From Luteimonas sp. FCS-9 (GTDB lineage Bacteria; Pseudomonadota; Gammaproteobacteria; Xanthomonadales; Xanthomonadaceae), in NCBI RefSeq assembly GCF_001014645.1, contig NZ_LASZ01000006.1, forward strand, positions 163,119-227,118: a stretch of DNA of 64,000 nt, written 5' to 3'. Shown piece after piece: positions 1 through 10,328 of this stretch. A program made the position numbers and the translations under genes. Below the pieces are notes generated by a model. That model searched no databases, had not been told where the DNA came from, and saw nothing but the letters and a program-made list of their open reading frames with translations. How positions within the stretch are numbered: the first letter of the stretch is position 1; the number at the start of each line of letters is the position of its first letter.

Positions 1-311
1 TGCTCGGGCAGGCCGCGCAACCGGATCTTGGACTGCGCGCCCGACAGCGCGTAGCCGCCGGTCACGCCGGGGACGGTGCTGAGCAACTGCCCGATGCTGC
101 TGACCGGCTTGCGTTCGATCTCCTCGCGCGTGATCACGCTGATGCTCGCCGGCGCGTCGCGGATCCACTGCTGGACGCCGGTCGCGGTGACCACGACGGT
201 GTCGAATTCGGTCGCCGACGACGCCGGCGCGGTGGACTGGGCGGCGGCGGGATGCGCCAGGACGAGCGCGACCACGGCCGCGAGGAGGGAGACGGCAGGA
301 GAGCGGGACAT
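1..311 (-). CDS. TonB-dependent outer-membrane receptor, N-terminal part (cut by window edge)
   Basis: Only the first 103 codons are inside the window. The reverse-strand translation begins MSRSPAVSLLAAVVALVLA with a Sec signal peptide ending in HPAAAQ. A TonB-box-like stretch (FDTVVVTATG) follows, then the plug-domain start with SVITREEIERKPVSS, IGQLLSTVPGV and SKIRLRGLPE. These are typical of ferric-siderophore receptors, which import Fe-siderophore across the outer membrane using TonB energy. The ATG at 311 has a GGAG about 9 nt upstream. The gene diverges from the catecholate siderophore operon across a region with two Fur-like boxes, so uptake of the product made next door is the natural inference. 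The substrate cannot be proven from the plug alone. Confidence 0.88.
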   Translation of the reverse strand, partial: MSRSPAVSLLAAVVALVLAHPAAAQSTAPASSATEFDTVVVTATGVQQWIRDAPASISVITREEIERKPVSSIGQLLSTVPGVTGGYALSGAQSKIRLRGLPE

Positions 312-411
312 CGTGGAAACTCCGGAAAGTCGTCGGACGAAGAGAGGGGAGGGACTCGACGCGACCGCGGGCACGCTCGCGACGCGACTGCGACGTTAAT
401 GATACGTTTAT

Positions 412-426
412 TGCGAACGATTCTCA
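412..426. promoter_or_regulatory. Fur-box-like palindrome 1
   Basis: TGCGAAC-G-ATTCTCA fits the 7-1-7 Fur pattern (TGATAAT-N-ATTATCA) in most positions, within an AT-rich pocket of otherwise GC-rich DNA. It lies about 100 bp upstream of the receptor start and about 150 bp upstream of the exporter gene, so it could serve either promoter. Confidence 0.6.
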
Positions 427-455
427 ATCAATTCCAGATGTCTACAGGTCTCAAA

Positions 456-470
456 TGAGACTTGGTATCA
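456..470. promoter_or_regulatory. Fur-box-like palindrome 2
   Basis: TGAGACT-T-GGTATCA is a second 7-1-7 match in the same divergent intergenic region, 44 bp (about four helical turns) downstream of the first. Two boxes between receptor and biosynthesis genes fit iron repression of both directions. Confidence 0.55.
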
Positions 471-576
471 TTTAGGCCGTTGCGCTGGCCGGGCCCGTCC
501 GGCTGGCGCGGGGCGGCATCGCCGCCCCTTCCCTGGCGCTGTCGCCGGTCCTGCCGGCGGATCGAGACCTTCCCGC

Positions 577-1788
577 ATGTCCGCTGTCCCCCTTGCGTCC
601 CCCCGCGTGCCCGGCCTGTCGGCGCTGGTGTTCACCGCGCTCGCGGGGACCATGGCGATGATGGCGTTCGTCGCCGTCGTCGGTCCGGTGGTGCGCCTGC
701 TGGGCCTGGCCGAGTGGCATGCGGGGCTGTCGGTGACGGCCGCCGGCGTGCTGTGGATGCTGTCGGCGCGCCGCTGGGGCGCGCTCAGCGACCGCATCGG
801 GCGCCGTCGCGTGCTGCTCGCCGGCCTGGTCGGCTATGCGGTGGTCTACATCGCGATGGCGGCGTTCGTGGACCTGGCGTTGCGGCATCCGCCCGCGGTG
901 CTGCTGTCGGTCGTCGTGCTGGTCGCCACCCGCGCGCTCGTCGGGCTGTTCTATGCGGCCGTGCCGCCGACCGCCGCGGCGCTGATCGCCGACGCGGTGC
1001 CGCCGGGCGGGCGCGGCGCGATGATGGCGCGGCTGGGCAGCGCCAACGCGATCGGCATGGTGCTGGGGCCGGCCGCGGCCGGCTGGATCGCTTACCGGAG
1101 CATCGCGCTGACGCTGTACCTGGCGGCGGCGCTGCCGCTGCTGTCGCTGGCGGTGCTGTGGTGGCGGCTGCCCGAGGCCCCGGCCGCGACGGCGCCGCGT
1201 CCGGGCCCGCGGCCGGCGATGGCGGTCTCCGACCGCCGGCTGCGCCTGCCGGTTTATGCGGTGTTCGCGGCGATGGTCTCGGTGACGATCGCCCAGGTCG
1301 TCGTCGGCTTCTTCGCGATCGACCGGCTCGGCCTGTCGCCGGCCGACGGCGCGCGCGCGGCCGGGATGTCGCTGACCGCGGTCGGGCTGGGCCTGGTCTG
1401 CGCCCAGGCGCTGGTGATGCGGCTGCGCACGGTGCCGCCGGCGCGCTGGATCGCGATCGGCGCGTTGGTCTCGGCCGCCGGCTTCGCGTCGTCGTCGCTG
1501 GTCGCCGTGCAATGGCAACTGCTGCTGGCCTACGGCGTCGCGGCGTTCGGCATGGGCTTCGTGTTCCCCTCGTTCCAGGCGCTGGCGGCCGATTCGGTCG
1601 AGGCGCACGAGCAGGGCGCGGCGGCCGGCACGGTCGCCTCGGTCCAGGGCATGGGCATGGTCGTGGGCCCGTTGCTGGGCACGCTGCTCTACCGCTGGTC
1701 GCCCAGCGCGCCGTACCTGCTGGTCGGCGCGGTGCTGCTGGTGCTGGCGCTTGCCGCGGCGCTGCATCCGCGCGAGGCGGCGCGATGA
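577..1788 (+). CDS. entS: MFS transporter, probable catecholate siderophore exporter (EntS-like position)
   Basis: A 403-residue inner-membrane protein with about 12 hydrophobic segments and the MFS loop signature between TM2 and TM3 (WGALSDRIGRRRVLL, about residues 68-82). It is the first gene of the siderophore operon and overlaps entC by 4 bp (ATGA), so the two are co-transcribed. Position and family support export of the catecholate product from the cytoplasm. The sequence looks like a general DHA1-type MFS protein rather than a close copy of E. coli EntS, so the symbol rests on synteny. The start at 577 follows the Fur-box region and leaves a complete first TM segment. Confidence 0.78.
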   Translation: MSAVPLASPRVPGLSALVFTALAGTMAMMAFVAVVGPVVRLLGLAEWHAGLSVTAAGVLWMLSARRWGALSDRIGRRRVLLAGLVGYAVVYIAMAAFVDLALRHPPAVLLSVVVLVATRALVGLFYAAVPPTAAALIADAVPPGGRGAMMARLGSANAIGMVLGPAAAGWIAYRSIALTLYLAAALPLLSLAVLWWRLPEAPAATAPRPGPRPAMAVSDRRLRLPVYAVFAAMVSVTIAQVVVGFFAIDRLGLSPADGARAAGMSLTAVGLGLVCAQALVMRLRTVPPARWIAIGALVSAAGFASSSLVAVQWQLLLAYGVAAFGMGFVFPSFQALAADSVEAHEQGAAAGTVASVQGMGMVVGPLLGTLLYRWSPSAPYLLVGAVLLVLALAAALHPREAAR

Positions 1789-2969
1789 CCGAGTCGCCGC
1801 GCATGCCGATCCCGGAGGCCGGACCGCCGGAAGCCGACGGCGCGCCCGCGGCGACCTGGTTCGCGCTGCAGGGACCGGGCCGTCCGGTGTCCGCGGCGGG
1901 CCGGCTGGCCTCGCTGCCGCCCGGCCCGGCGGCCACGCTGGGCGCCCGGGTGGCGGCGTTCTTCGCAGCCGCGCGCGGCGGCCCGCCGTTGCTGGTGGGC
2001 GCGCTGCCGTTCGACCCGCACGCGGGCGACGCGCTGTACCAGCCCGCGCGCGTGGCGGCGACCGTCGACGCGGCGCCGATGTCGGTGTGGCCGCCGCCGC
2101 TGCGCGGCACCGCCGCCGAGCCGCCGGCCGAGGCGTATGCGGCCGCGGTCGCGCGCGGCGTTGCCCGGCTGCGCGATTCGGACGATGCCGCGGCGCTGCG
2201 CAAGGTCGTGCTCGCGCGCAGCCTGCGGGTGGACGCCGATGCGCCGATCGATCCGCTGGCGCTGGCGCTGCGCCTGGGCACCGACGCCAGCGTGACCGCG
2301 TACGTCGCCCCGCTGCCGGTCGCGGCCGGCGAGGCGCCGGCGTGGCTGGTCGGCGCGACGCCGGAGCTGCTGGTGTCGCGGCGCGGCCTGGCGGTCGTCT
2401 CGCATCCGCTGGCCGGCTCGGCGCGGCGCGCGCGGGATCCGGACGAGGACGCACGTGCCGCGCAGGCATTGCTGGCCTCGGCCAAGGACCACGACGAGCA
2501 CCGCCACGTCGTCGAGGCGATCGTCGACGCGCTCGCGCCGCTGTGCAGCCGGCTGCAGGCGCCGCCGAAGCCGGCGCTGCACGCGACCGCGACGATGTGG
2601 CACCTGGGCACGCGGATCGAGGGCACGCTGAAGGATCCGTCGGTGTCCTCGGCCGCGCTCGCCGGCCTGCTGCATCCCACGCCCGCGGTCTGCGGCACGC
2701 CGCGCGAGGCCGCGCTGGCGGCGATCCGCGCGCTCGAGCCGGTGGACCGCGGCTTCTACGCCGGTGCCGTGGGCTGGACCGACGCGCAGGGCGACGGCGA
2801 CTGGTACGTGTCGATCCGCTGCGCGCGCGTGCAGGGCCGCACGATGCGCCTGTTCGCCGGTGCGGGTATCGTGGCCGGCTCGCAGCCGGCGCTCGAGGTC
2901 GACGAGACCGCCGCCAAGTTCCGCGCGCTGCTCGATGCGCTGGGCATCGACGACGTGCGCGCCGCCTGA
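1785..2969 (+). CDS. entC: isochorismate synthase
   Basis: 394 residues, the usual size for EntC/DhbC. It converts chorismate to isochorismate, the first committed step to 2,3-dihydroxybenzoate. Chorismate-binding family blocks are visible: [27 protein letters not shown], the [16 protein letters not shown] helix, [18 protein letters not shown] and the C-terminal [21 protein letters not shown] with its metal-binding glutamates. The ATG at 1785 overlaps the exporter stop as ATGA. An open frame extends far upstream but only as an out-of-frame shadow of the exporter. EntE starts 16 bp after the stop. Confidence 0.95.
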   Translation: MTESPRMPIPEAGPPEADGAPAATWFALQGPGRPVSAAGRLASLPPGPAATLGARVAAFFAAARGGPPLLVGALPFDPHAGDALYQPARVAATVDAAPMSVWPPPLRGTAAEPPAEAYAAAVARGVARLRDSDDAAALRKVVLARSLRVDADAPIDPLALALRLGTDASVTAYVAPLPVAAGEAPAWLVGATPELLVSRRGLAVVSHPLAGSARRARDPDEDARAAQALLASAKDHDEHRHVVEAIVDALAPLCSRLQAPPKPALHATATMWHLGTRIEGTLKDPSVSSAALAGLLHPTPAVCGTPREAALAAIRALEPVDRGFYAGAVGWTDAQGDGDWYVSIRCARVQGRTMRLFAGAGIVAGSQPALEVDETAAKFRALLDALGIDDVRAA

Positions 2970-2985
2970 TTCGATCGAGGATGCC

Positions 2986-4632
2986 ATGAGCGACACCCCC
3001 GCACCGCAGCGCCTGCCGCTGCGCCAGGTCTGGCCCGACGACCGGGTCGCGCACTACCGCGCGGCCGGCCACTGGCGCGGCGAGACCTTCCCGGGCTTCC
3101 TGCGCGATCGCGCGCAGCGCTTTTCCGGCGACCTTGCCGTGGTCGGCGGCGCAGTGCGCTGGACCTACGCGCAGCTGTGGGACGAGGCCGAGCGCATCGC
3201 CGCCGGGCTGCTGGCGCAGGGCCTGGCGCCGGGCGACCGTGTGGTCGTGCAGCTGGGCAACATCCCGGAGTTCGTCGCGGTGGTCTGCGCGCTGTTCCGC
3301 GCGCAGTTGGTCCCGGTCTACGCGTTGCCGGCGCACCGGCTGACCGAGGTCGCGCATTTCGCGCGCAAGGCCGAGGCCGTCGCCTACGTCTGCGCGGAGA
3401 AGTACGAAGCCTTCGATTACCGCACGCTGGCGCGCGAGCTGCAGCGCGAGGTGCCGGCGGTGCGCCACGTGTTCGTGGTCGGCGACGGCGGGGAATTCGT
3501 ACCGGTCGCCGGGCTCGACGGCGATCGCGCCGCGCTGCCGGGCGACCCCGACCCGCAGTCGGTCGCGTTCCTGCAGATCTCCGGCGGCAGCACCGGGCTG
3601 TCGAAGCTGATCCCGCGCACGCACGACGACTACATCTACAGCTTCCGCGCCAGCAACGATCTGTGCGGCATCGACCGCGACAGTGTGTACATGGTCGCGC
3701 TGCCGGCCGCGCACAATTTCCCGATGAGCTCGCCGGGGTTCTTCGGCGCGCTGTACGCCGGCGCGTGCGTGGTGCTGAGCCCGGGGCCGGGGCCGGACGT
3801 GGCGTTTCCGCTGATCGCGCGCGAGCGCGTGACCTGCGTCGGCCTGGTGCCGCCGCTGGCGCTGCTGTGGGCCGACGCCGCGGCGAAGACCGCGCACGAC
3901 CTGTCGAGCCTGCGGGTGGTGCAGGTCGGCGGCGCGAAGCTGGTGCCCGAGGCCGCGCGCCGGGTCATCGCGGGGCTGGGCTGCACGCTGCAGCAGGTGT
4001 TCGGCATGGCCGAGGGGTTGGTCAACTACACCCGGCTCGGCGATCCGGAGGAGGTCGTGGTCCGGACGCAGGGGCGGCCGATCAGTCCCGACGACGAGGT
4101 GCTGATCGTCGACGATCAGGGGGCGCCGGTGCCGGACGGCACCACGGGGCACCTGCTCGCGCGCGGGCCGTACACGATCCGCGCGTACCACAACGACCCG
4201 GCGGCGAATGCGCGGTCGTTCACCGACGACGGCTGGTACCGCACCGGCGACATGGTCCAGCGCACCGCGGACGGCAACCTGGTGGTGCAGGGGCGGGCGA
4301 CCGACCACATCAACCGGGCGGGCGAGAAGATTTCGGCCGAGGAGATCGAGGACCATCTGCTCGCGCATCCGCAGGTGTTCGATGCGGCGGTGGTGTCGAT
4401 TCCAGACGATTTCCTCGGCGAGCGCAGCTGTGCGTTCGTGATCCCGGGCGAGGCGCGGCCGCGACCTGCCGAGTTGAAGGCCTGGGTGCGTGGGCGGGGG
4501 CTGGCGGCGTTCAAGGTGCCGGACCAGATCGTGTTCGTCGATGCGTTCGGCACGACGGCGGTGGGCAAGGTCAGCCGTCGTGAGCTGCGCGCGCAGTTAC
4601 GCGCGCGGTTCCTGGCTGAGCAGGGTGCATGA
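2986..4632 (+). CDS. entE: 2,3-dihydroxybenzoate-AMP ligase
   Basis: A 548-residue member of the adenylate-forming (ANL) family. It activates 2,3-dihydroxybenzoate with ATP and loads it on the aryl carrier protein encoded downstream. The P-loop [16 protein letters not shown] lies near residue 195, followed by [30 protein letters not shown], the hinge region [16 protein letters not shown] and the C-terminal catalytic lysine motif [13 protein letters not shown]. Length and motif order match EntE/DhbE. The start is 16 bp after entC. A 451-bp gap follows before entB, unusual inside this otherwise compressed operon. Confidence 0.95.
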   Translation: MSDTPAPQRLPLRQVWPDDRVAHYRAAGHWRGETFPGFLRDRAQRFSGDLAVVGGAVRWTYAQLWDEAERIAAGLLAQGLAPGDRVVVQLGNIPEFVAVVCALFRAQLVPVYALPAHRLTEVAHFARKAEAVAYVCAEKYEAFDYRTLARELQREVPAVRHVFVVGDGGEFVPVAGLDGDRAALPGDPDPQSVAFLQISGGSTGLSKLIPRTHDDYIYSFRASNDLCGIDRDSVYMVALPAAHNFPMSSPGFFGALYAGACVVLSPGPGPDVAFPLIARERVTCVGLVPPLALLWADAAAKTAHDLSSLRVVQVGGAKLVPEAARRVIAGLGCTLQQVFGMAEGLVNYTRLGDPEEVVVRTQGRPISPDDEVLIVDDQGAPVPDGTTGHLLARGPYTIRAYHNDPAANARSFTDDGWYRTGDMVQRTADGNLVVQGRATDHINRAGEKISAEEIEDHLLAHPQVFDAAVVSIPDDFLGERSCAFVIPGEARPRPAELKAWVRGRGLAAFKVPDQIVFVDAFGTTAVGKVSRRELRAQLRARFLAEQGA

Positions 4633-4710
4633 TGACGTGTGTGCGCGAGTTGAGCGCTATCTCCGTAAGTGAGGAGCCGTGCGCTTCTGCGTTGGTTGGG
4701 AACCGGCTTG

Positions 4711-4877
4711 CCGGCCCGCAGCCGCTTGTCTCTCGGTCAGGGCATCGTGTCCTGGCTCGGGAGCGCGCCATCGGTCACCTGTCCGTGCCTGCTGCTTTAG
4801 ATGGGCAGCGGCCTGCTGGCCGGCAGCTGCTTGTCCCTCGGTCAGGGCATCCTGCCCTGACTCGGGCGCGCGCCATC
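4711..4877 (+). repeat. pair of direct repeats with hairpin in the entE-entB gap
   Basis: The 451-bp gap 4633-5083 holds two diverged copies (about 4711-4772 and 4820-4877, offset about 109 bp) of a sequence containing CTTGTCTCTCGGTCAGGGCA then CTCGGG and GCGCGCCATC. In the second copy TCAGGGCA-tcc-TGCCCTGA (4842-4860) is a perfect hairpin. I see no convincing gene in the gap, including no MbtH-like ORF. A promoter for entB could lie in its AT-richer end (around 4940-5080) but no clear hexamer pair was found. Confidence 0.6.
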
Positions 4878-5083
4878 CCTGGCGCGCTTGGCGCGGCCAC
4901 CGGCCACCAGTCCGCTGCCGCGGACGTTTCGATGGTGCCTTCGGATAATGGTTGCATGTGCGCGGTCGGGAAGGTCGCTCTGGCCCCCTGCGAAGCCGTC
5001 TCCGAAACAGATCGTCCGGCGTTTGCGAATGAGGCGAGTGCCGGGCGTGTGGTCACGATTGCAAATGGATTGAGCGAGTAGAC

Positions 5084-5719
5084 ATGGGCCTTCCGACGAT
5101 TCCTGCATACCCGTTGCCGACTGCGGCCGAACTGCCGGCCGCGCGTGGTCAGTGGGTGCCCGAGACCGGCCGCATCGCGCTGCTGGTGCACGACATGCAG
5201 CGTTATTTCCTGGCGGCCTACGAGGCGCAGGCCGCGCCGATCGCGCCGGCGATCGCCCACCTCGCGCGGCTGCTGGCGCATGCGCGCAGCCGGGGCATTC
5301 CGGTATTCTACACCGCGCAGCGCGGCAATCAGGATCGGCGCGATCGTGGGCTGCAGGCCGATCTGTGGGGACCGGGCATGCGTGCGACGCCCGAGCATGA
5401 GGCGATCGTCGATGCGCTGGCGCCGGTCGATGGCGATCACGTGCTGGTCAAGCACCGCTACAGCGCGTTCCAGCGCAGCAATCTCGAGACGTTGATGCGG
5501 GCGCGCGGTCGCGACCAGCTGCTGATCACGGGCGTCTACGCGCACATCGGCGTGCTCTCGACGGCGACCGAGGCGTTCCAGCGCGACATCCAGACGTTCG
5601 TCGCCGCCGATGCCGTCGCCGACTTCACCCGCGCCGACCACGACATTGCGCTGCACTGGATCGCCCGCACCTGCGGCGTTCCGCTGACCACCGACCGGAT
5701 CCTGGAGCTGTTGCGATGA
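5084..5719 (+). CDS. entB: isochorismatase (2,3-dihydro-2,3-dihydroxybenzoate synthase), stand-alone form
   Basis: A 211-residue isochorismatase domain without the C-terminal aryl carrier domain that E. coli EntB has; the carrier is a separate gene immediately after. It hydrolyses the enol-pyruvyl group of isochorismate. Seen: RIALLVHDMQRYFLAAYE (catalytic Asp, about residues 28-45), VLVKHRYSAFQRSNLE (catalytic Lys) and QLLITGVYAHIGVLSTATEA. The ATG at 5084 is preceded by GAGCGAGTAGAC. The stop overlaps the carrier protein ATG by 4 bp. Confidence 0.93.
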   Translation: MGLPTIPAYPLPTAAELPAARGQWVPETGRIALLVHDMQRYFLAAYEAQAAPIAPAIAHLARLLAHARSRGIPVFYTAQRGNQDRRDRGLQADLWGPGMRATPEHEAIVDALAPVDGDHVLVKHRYSAFQRSNLETLMRARGRDQLLITGVYAHIGVLSTATEAFQRDIQTFVAADAVADFTRADHDIALHWIARTCGVPLTTDRILELLR

Positions 5720-5961
5720 GCGACCCCCTGACCCTGGCGCGCATGCGCGCCGACATCGCCCGGCAACTGGGCGAGGCACCCGAGGACATCGGCGACGACG
5801 ACGACCTGATGGATCTGGGCCTTGACTCGATGCGCGTGCTCGGATTGGTGATGAAGTGGGGCGAGTCCGGCCTGCCGCTGGAGTTCTCGCACCTGGCCGA
5901 GCACACCACGCTGGCCGGCTGGTGGCGCGTGGTGCAGGACCTGCAGCAGAAGATCGCCTGA
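5716..5961 (+). CDS. aryl carrier protein for 2,3-dihydroxybenzoate
   Basis: An 81-residue acidic four-helix carrier protein. The phosphopantetheine site is DLGLDSMRVLGL near residues 34-45, with the serine in LGLDSMR as attachment point. It corresponds to the C-terminal half of EntB/DhbB, split off as its own gene, an arrangement I recall as entB' in Stenotrophomonas catecholate clusters. It overlaps entB by ATGA and entF by one base (TGATG), consistent with translational coupling. No phosphopantetheinyl transferase to activate it is visible in the window. Confidence 0.9.
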   Translation: MSDPLTLARMRADIARQLGEAPEDIGDDDDLMDLGLDSMRVLGLVMKWGESGLPLEFSHLAEHTTLAGWWRVVQDLQQKIA

Positions 5962-8900
5962 TGGCCGAGGCGGTGGGCGCACCCGCGGACGCAGCGGCCG
6001 GCGACTGGCCGCTGACCCAGGCGCAGTCCGGCCTGTGGTACGCGCAGCGGCTGGCGCCGGACAACCCGGCGTTCAACACCGCACATGCGCTGTGGATCGA
6101 AGGCGCGCTGGACGTGGATGCGTTCGTGCGCGCGGCCGGGCAGGCCGCGGCCGAGGCGCCGGCGCTGTCGCTGCGCATGCGCGATGCTGCCGATGGACCG
6201 CGGATGCGCGTCGATCCCGACCACCTGCCGCGGCTGGCGGTCGTCGACCTGTCGCAGGCGACCGAGCCCGAAGTCGCCGCGCGGGTGGCGATGGCGCGCG
6301 ACCGCGACACGCCGGTCGATCCGGCACGCGACCGGCTCGCGCTGCAGCGGCTGTACGTGCTCGGCGGCGACCGCTTCGTCTGGTACCTGCGCGTGCACCA
6401 CCTGGCCACCGACGGCTACGGCATGGCGCTGCTGACCGAGCGCGCACTGGCGCTGTACGGCGCTGCGCGCGGCGGGTCCGACGCGGGCACGCCGTTCGCG
6501 CCGTTCGAGGGCGCGATCGCCGAGGACGCGGCCTACGCCGCGTCGGAGAAATGCAGCAAGGACGCGGCCTACTGGCGCGAGACCCTGGCCGGCCTGCCGG
6601 CGGTGTCCGGCCTGGGCGCGGGGTTCGCGCCGGCCGCGCACGGTTGCCATCGCCTGCACATCGCGCTCGATGCGGCGCTGCGGGCCGACCTGCTCGCGCT
6701 GGCGCAGCGGCTCGAACAGCCCTGGCCGGACGTGCTGACCGCGCTGGCCGCCGAGTACTGTCGGCGCATGGCCGGGCAGGCCGAAGCGGTGGTCGGGGTG
6801 CCGTACATGGGCCGGCTGGGCAGCGCGACGGCGCGCGTGCCGGCGATGGTCATGAACGTGCTGCCGCTGCGCGTGCCGGCGATGCCGGGCGCATCGCTGG
6901 CCGGGTTCGTGCAGGCGATCGCGCGCGCGCTGGTGCGCGGGCGGCGCCACGGTCGCTACCGCGGCGAGCAGCTGCGCCGCGACCTCGGGCTGATCGGCGG
7001 CCAGCGCCGCCTGCACGGCCCGCTGGTCAACGTGCAGCCGTTCTACCGGCCGCCGCGGCTGCATGGCGCGCAGCTGCGGCTGGAGATCCTCGGCACCGGG
7101 CCGATCGACGACGTGACGATCGGCTTCCGCGGCGACGGCGCGACCGCGCTGGACCTGGAGTTCGAGGCCAATCCCGACCTGTACACGACCGCCGACATCG
7201 CCGCGCATGCGCAGCGCCTGCAGGCGTTCCTCGTCGCGGCCTGTACGGCCGACGGCATCGACGACATCCCGCTCGCCACGCCGGACGAGGCGCGGCGCGC
7301 GCTGCTCGACTTCAACGCGACCGAACACCCGCTGCCCGACACCACGCTGGCCGCGCTGATCGAGGCGGCGATGGCGGCGACGCCGGACGCGCCGGCGCTG
7401 GCCTTCGGCGACACGACGTTGACCTACGCCCAGCTCGACCGCCGCACCCGCGCGCTGGCGCGTGCGCTGCAGGCGCGCGGGCTCGGACGCGACGGCGTCG
7501 TCGCGGTCGCGCTGCCGCGCTCGCTGGACCTGGTGATCGCGCTGGTCGCCGTGCTGCGCGCCGGCGGCGCCTACCTGCCGCTCGACCTCGCGCACCCGGA
7601 CGAGCGGCTGGCCCGCATCCTGCGCTCGGCGCGGCCGCTCTGCGTGCTGGCCGCACGCGACACCGCGCACCGGTGGCCCGGTGACGTGCCGCTGTTCTCG
7701 CCGGACGACTGGCCTGCCGTCAGCGTGACCGAGACAGGAATCGAGCCCTTCCCCGCGAGCGGGCGAGGGTGGGGTGGGGGCGAGCACCGCGGCAAGCCCG
7801 GCCCCCACCCGTCGCCTTCGGCGCCGACCTCCCCCGCAAGCGGGGGAGGTGGGGTTTCCCGGATGCTGGCGACGAGCGTGGGAATCGAGCCCTCCCCCGC
7901 GCGCGGGGGAGGGTTGGGTGGGGGCGAACGCCGCGACGCGCCCGGCCCTCACCCTTCGCCTACGGCGCCGACCTCCCCCGCAGGTGGGGGAGGTGGGGTT
8001 TCCCGGCTGCTGGCGACGACCGCGGGAATCGAGCCCTCCCCCGCGAGCGGGGGAGGGCTGGGTGGGGGCGAACGCGCCGACGCGCCGTTCGCGTCGCCCG
8101 CGCGCCCCGGCGACGCGGCGTACGTGATCTACACCTCGGGCTCGACCGGCGAGCCGAAGGGCGTCGTCGTCGAGCATCGGGCGATCGTCAACCGCCTGGA
8201 ATGGATGCGTACGCATTACGGCATCGATGCGTCCGACCGCATCCTGCAGAAGACCCCGGCGACATTCGACGTCTCGGTCTGGGAGTTCTTCCTGCCGCTG
8301 ATCGCCGGCGCCGTGCTCGATGTCGCGCCGCCGGATGCGCATCGCGACCCGGTCGCGCTGGCGCGCATCATCCGCGCGCGCGGCATCACCACGCTGCATT
8401 TCGTGCCGTCGATGCTCGCGGCGTTCCTGGCCGCGCCCGACGCCGAAGGTCTGGCCGTGCGCCGGGTGTTCTGCAGCGGCGAGGCGCTCGACGCCGACCT
8501 GCGCGACCGCTTCCACCGCAGCGTGCGTGCCGAGCTGCACAATCTCTACGGGCCGACCGAGGCCGCGGTCGACGTGAGCTTCTGGCCTGCCTCGGCCGAA
8601 GACGCGTCGCGCCCGGTGCCGATCGGCTTCCCGGTCTGGAACACGCGGCTGTACGTGCTCGACGCGCGCATGCGGCCGTTGCCGCCGGGCGTGGTCGGCG
8701 ACCTGTACCTGGGTGGCGTGCAGCTCGCGCGCGGCTATCTCGGCCGCGACGACCTGACCGCCGAGCGCTTCATCGACGACCCGCACCGGCCCGGCGAACG
8801 CCTCTACCGCACCGGCGACCTCGCGCGCTGGCGCGAGGACGGCGCGGTCGAGTTCCTCGGCCGCAGCGACCACCAGGTCAAGCTGCGCGGGCTGCGCATC

Positions 8901-10235
8901 GAACTGGGCGAGATCGAGGCGGCGATCGTCGCGAGCGGGCAGGCCGCGCAGGCGGCGGTGATCGTGCGCGAGGATCGCGCCGGCGACCGGCGCCTGGTCG
9001 GCTACCTGCAGCCGACCGATGCGGATGCGTTCGATGCCGAGGCGCTGCGCGCGGCCGTCGCCGCGCAGGTGCCCGACTACATGGTCCCGGCCGCGTTCGT
9101 CGCGCTGGACGCCTGGCCGGTCACCGCGAACGGCAAGCTCGACCGCGACGCACTGCCGGCGCCCGCGTTCGACGCCGGTGTGTTCGTGGCGCCGCGCACG
9201 CCGACCGAGGCTGCGGTCGCCGCGCTGTTCGCGCAGGCGCTGGGGGTCGAGCGCGTCGGCGGCGACGGCGACTTCTTCGCGCTGGGCGGCGATTCGCTGT
9301 CCGCGGTGCACCTGCTGCTGGCGATCCAGCGCCGCTTCGGCCGCGATCCGGGCCTGGGCGCGCTGTTCGCCACCCCGACCGTGGCCGGCATCGCGGCCTT
9401 GCTGGATGCCGATGACGCCGCGCCCGACCACGGCCTCGGCCCGACGGTCGCGCTGGCGCGCGGCGACGCGGCACGCCAGCGCGCCCCCTTGTTCGTCGTG
9501 CATCCGGCCGGCGGCATCGCGTGGTGCTACCGGGATCTGGCGCGTGCGCTGCAGCCGCGGCGCGACGTGCATGGCCTGCAGTCGCCGGCACTGGACCTGG
9601 CGCAGCCGCTGCCCGGCAGCATCGACGCACTCGCCGACGACTACGCCCGCCGCGTGGCGGCGCTGCAGCCGGGCGGCCCGCTGCACCTGCTCGGCTGGTC
9701 GGTCGGCGGCATCCTCGCCCAGGCGATGGCGGTGCGGCTGCGCGCGCTCGGCCGCGAGGTCGGCGTCCTCGCGCTGCTCGACGCCTATCCCAGCGAGTGC
9801 TGGCGCGCCGAGCCCGAACCCGATGCCGTCGATGCGCTGCGCGCGCTGCTGGCGATCGCCGGCTACGATCCGGACCGCTATCCCGACCTGCGCAGCCGCG
9901 AGGCGATCGTCGACTTCCTGCGTCGCGGCGACAGCGCGCTCGGCAACCTGCCCGGGCGTGTGCTCGACGGCGTCGTGCGCGCGGTCGTCGACACCAACCG
10001 CCTCGTGCGCCTGCACCACCACGCGCGCTACGACGGCACGCTGCTGCACGTGCGCGCCGGCCTCGACCACGTCGACCGGCCGCAGTTGCAGTCGGCGCTG
10101 TGGCAGGCGCACGCGGCGCGGGTCGAGGCGGTCGAGCTGCCGTTCCGGCACGGCGAACTGACCGGCCGCGACGCGACCGCGGCGATCGCGCCGCTGCTCG
10201 ACGCGCGGCTGGCGGCGTTCGACCGGCCCCTGTAG
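5961..10235 (+). CDS. entF: siderophore NRPS, C-A-T-TE, serine-activating (EntF-like), with in-frame repeat insertion
   Basis: 1424 residues with condensation, adenylation, thiolation and thioesterase domains. The condensation motif HHLATDG is at about 146-152. Adenylation A3 is [14 protein letters not shown] near 721, and the specificity-pocket residues readable from [27 protein letters not shown] and [13 protein letters not shown] give D-V-W-H-F-S-L-V-D plus the A10 lysine (NGKLDRD), the known serine code of E. coli EntF. The thiolation serine is in LGGDSLS (about 1112) and the TE nucleophile in GWSVGG (about 1247). Expected product: DHB-serine oligomer. Odd: residues about 593-708 are a Gly/Pro-rich insert made of 2.4 copies of a 144-bp repeat in the A-domain loop before A3. 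The TAG stop lies in a REP element. Confidence 0.93.
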   Translation: MAEAVGAPADAAAGDWPLTQAQSGLWYAQRLAPDNPAFNTAHALWIEGALDVDAFVRAAGQAAAEAPALSLRMRDAADGPRMRVDPDHLPRLAVVDLSQATEPEVAARVAMARDRDTPVDPARDRLALQRLYVLGGDRFVWYLRVHHLATDGYGMALLTERALALYGAARGGSDAGTPFAPFEGAIAEDAAYAASEKCSKDAAYWRETLAGLPAVSGLGAGFAPAAHGCHRLHIALDAALRADLLALAQRLEQPWPDVLTALAAEYCRRMAGQAEAVVGVPYMGRLGSATARVPAMVMNVLPLRVPAMPGASLAGFVQAIARALVRGRRHGRYRGEQLRRDLGLIGGQRRLHGPLVNVQPFYRPPRLHGAQLRLEILGTGPIDDVTIGFRGDGATALDLEFEANPDLYTTADIAAHAQRLQAFLVAACTADGIDDIPLATPDEARRALLDFNATEHPLPDTTLAALIEAAMAATPDAPALAFGDTTLTYAQLDRRTRALARALQARGLGRDGVVAVALPRSLDLVIALVAVLRAGGAYLPLDLAHPDERLARILRSARPLCVLAARDTAHRWPGDVPLFSPDDWPAVSVTETGIEPFPASGRGWGGGEHRGKPGPHPSPSAPTSPASGGGGVSRMLATSVGIEPSPARGGGLGGGERRDAPGPHPSPTAPTSPAGGGGGVSRLLATTAGIEPSPASGGGLGGGERADAPFASPARPGDAAYVIYTSGSTGEPKGVVVEHRAIVNRLEWMRTHYGIDASDRILQKTPATFDVSVWEFFLPLIAGAVLDVAPPDAHRDPVALARIIRARGITTLHFVPSMLAAFLAAPDAEGLAVRRVFCSGEALDADLRDRFHRSVRAELHNLYGPTEAAVDVSFWPASAEDASRPVPIGFPVWNTRLYVLDARMRPLPPGVVGDLYLGGVQLARGYLGRDDLTAERFIDDPHRPGERLYRTGDLARWREDGAVEFLGRSDHQVKLRGLRIELGEIEAAIVASGQAAQAAVIVREDRAGDRRLVGYLQPTDADAFDAEALRAAVAAQVPDYMVPAAFVALDAWPVTANGKLDRDALPAPAFDAGVFVAPRTPTEAAVAALFAQALGVERVGGDGDFFALGGDSLSAVHLLLAIQRRFGRDPGLGALFATPTVAGIAALLDADDAAPDHGLGPTVALARGDAARQRAPLFVVHPAGGIAWCYRDLARALQPRRDVHGLQSPALDLAQPLPGSIDALADDYARRVAALQPGGPLHLLGWSVGGILAQAMAVRLRALGREVGVLALLDAYPSECWRAEPEPDAVDALRALLAIAGYDPDRYPDLRSREAIVDFLRRGDSALGNLPGRVLDGVVRAVVDTNRLVRLHHHARYDGTLLHVRAGLDHVDRPQLQSALWQAHAARVEAVELPFRHGELTGRDATAAIAPLLDARLAAFDRPL
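7737..8085 (+). repeat. 2.4 copies of a 144-bp palindrome-rich repeat inserted in frame in the NRPS A domain
   Basis: Copies start at 7737, 7881 and 8025 with GGAATCGAGCCCT; the spacing is exactly 144 bp (48 codons), so every copy keeps the reading frame. Each copy contains hairpin blocks such as CCTCCCCCGCAAGCGGGGGA and CCTCCCCCGCGCGCGGGGGA. The bases read as a non-coding intergenic repeat of the kind common in Xanthomonadaceae, yet the EntF frame stays open through all copies. The third copy ends around 8085 and normal A-domain sequence ([16 protein letters not shown]) resumes. Confidence 0.9.
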
Positions 10236-10303
10236 GCGCGCGCTTGCGCGCGATGCGTTTTTCGGCGCTGCACGCAAAGAACATCGCGCGCTCGCGCGCG
10301 GAC
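10232..10303. repeat. REP-like inverted repeat at the entF stop codon
   Basis: Left arm GTAGGCGCGCGCTTGCGCGC (10232-10251, continuing GATG) and right arm CATCGCGCGCTCGCGCGCGG (10282 on) form an inverted pair of the same family found at 24976, 29398 and 34601. The TAG stop of entF (10233-10235) lies inside the left arm. The pair fills most of the 93-bp entF-entA gap. Confidence 0.8.
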
Positions 10304-10328
10304 GAATCCACATCGCGGAGAGATCGAC

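Noticed and set aside
472..4368. Very long reverse-strand open frame across the siderophore genes
   Set aside because: It is antisense to four clear genes, its translation is Arg/Ala/His-rich with no motif, and such frames are expected in very GC-rich coding DNA.
4940..4950. GATAAT at 4944 as a -10 element for entB
   Set aside because: No -35 hexamer at acceptable spacing and about 130 bp from the gene.
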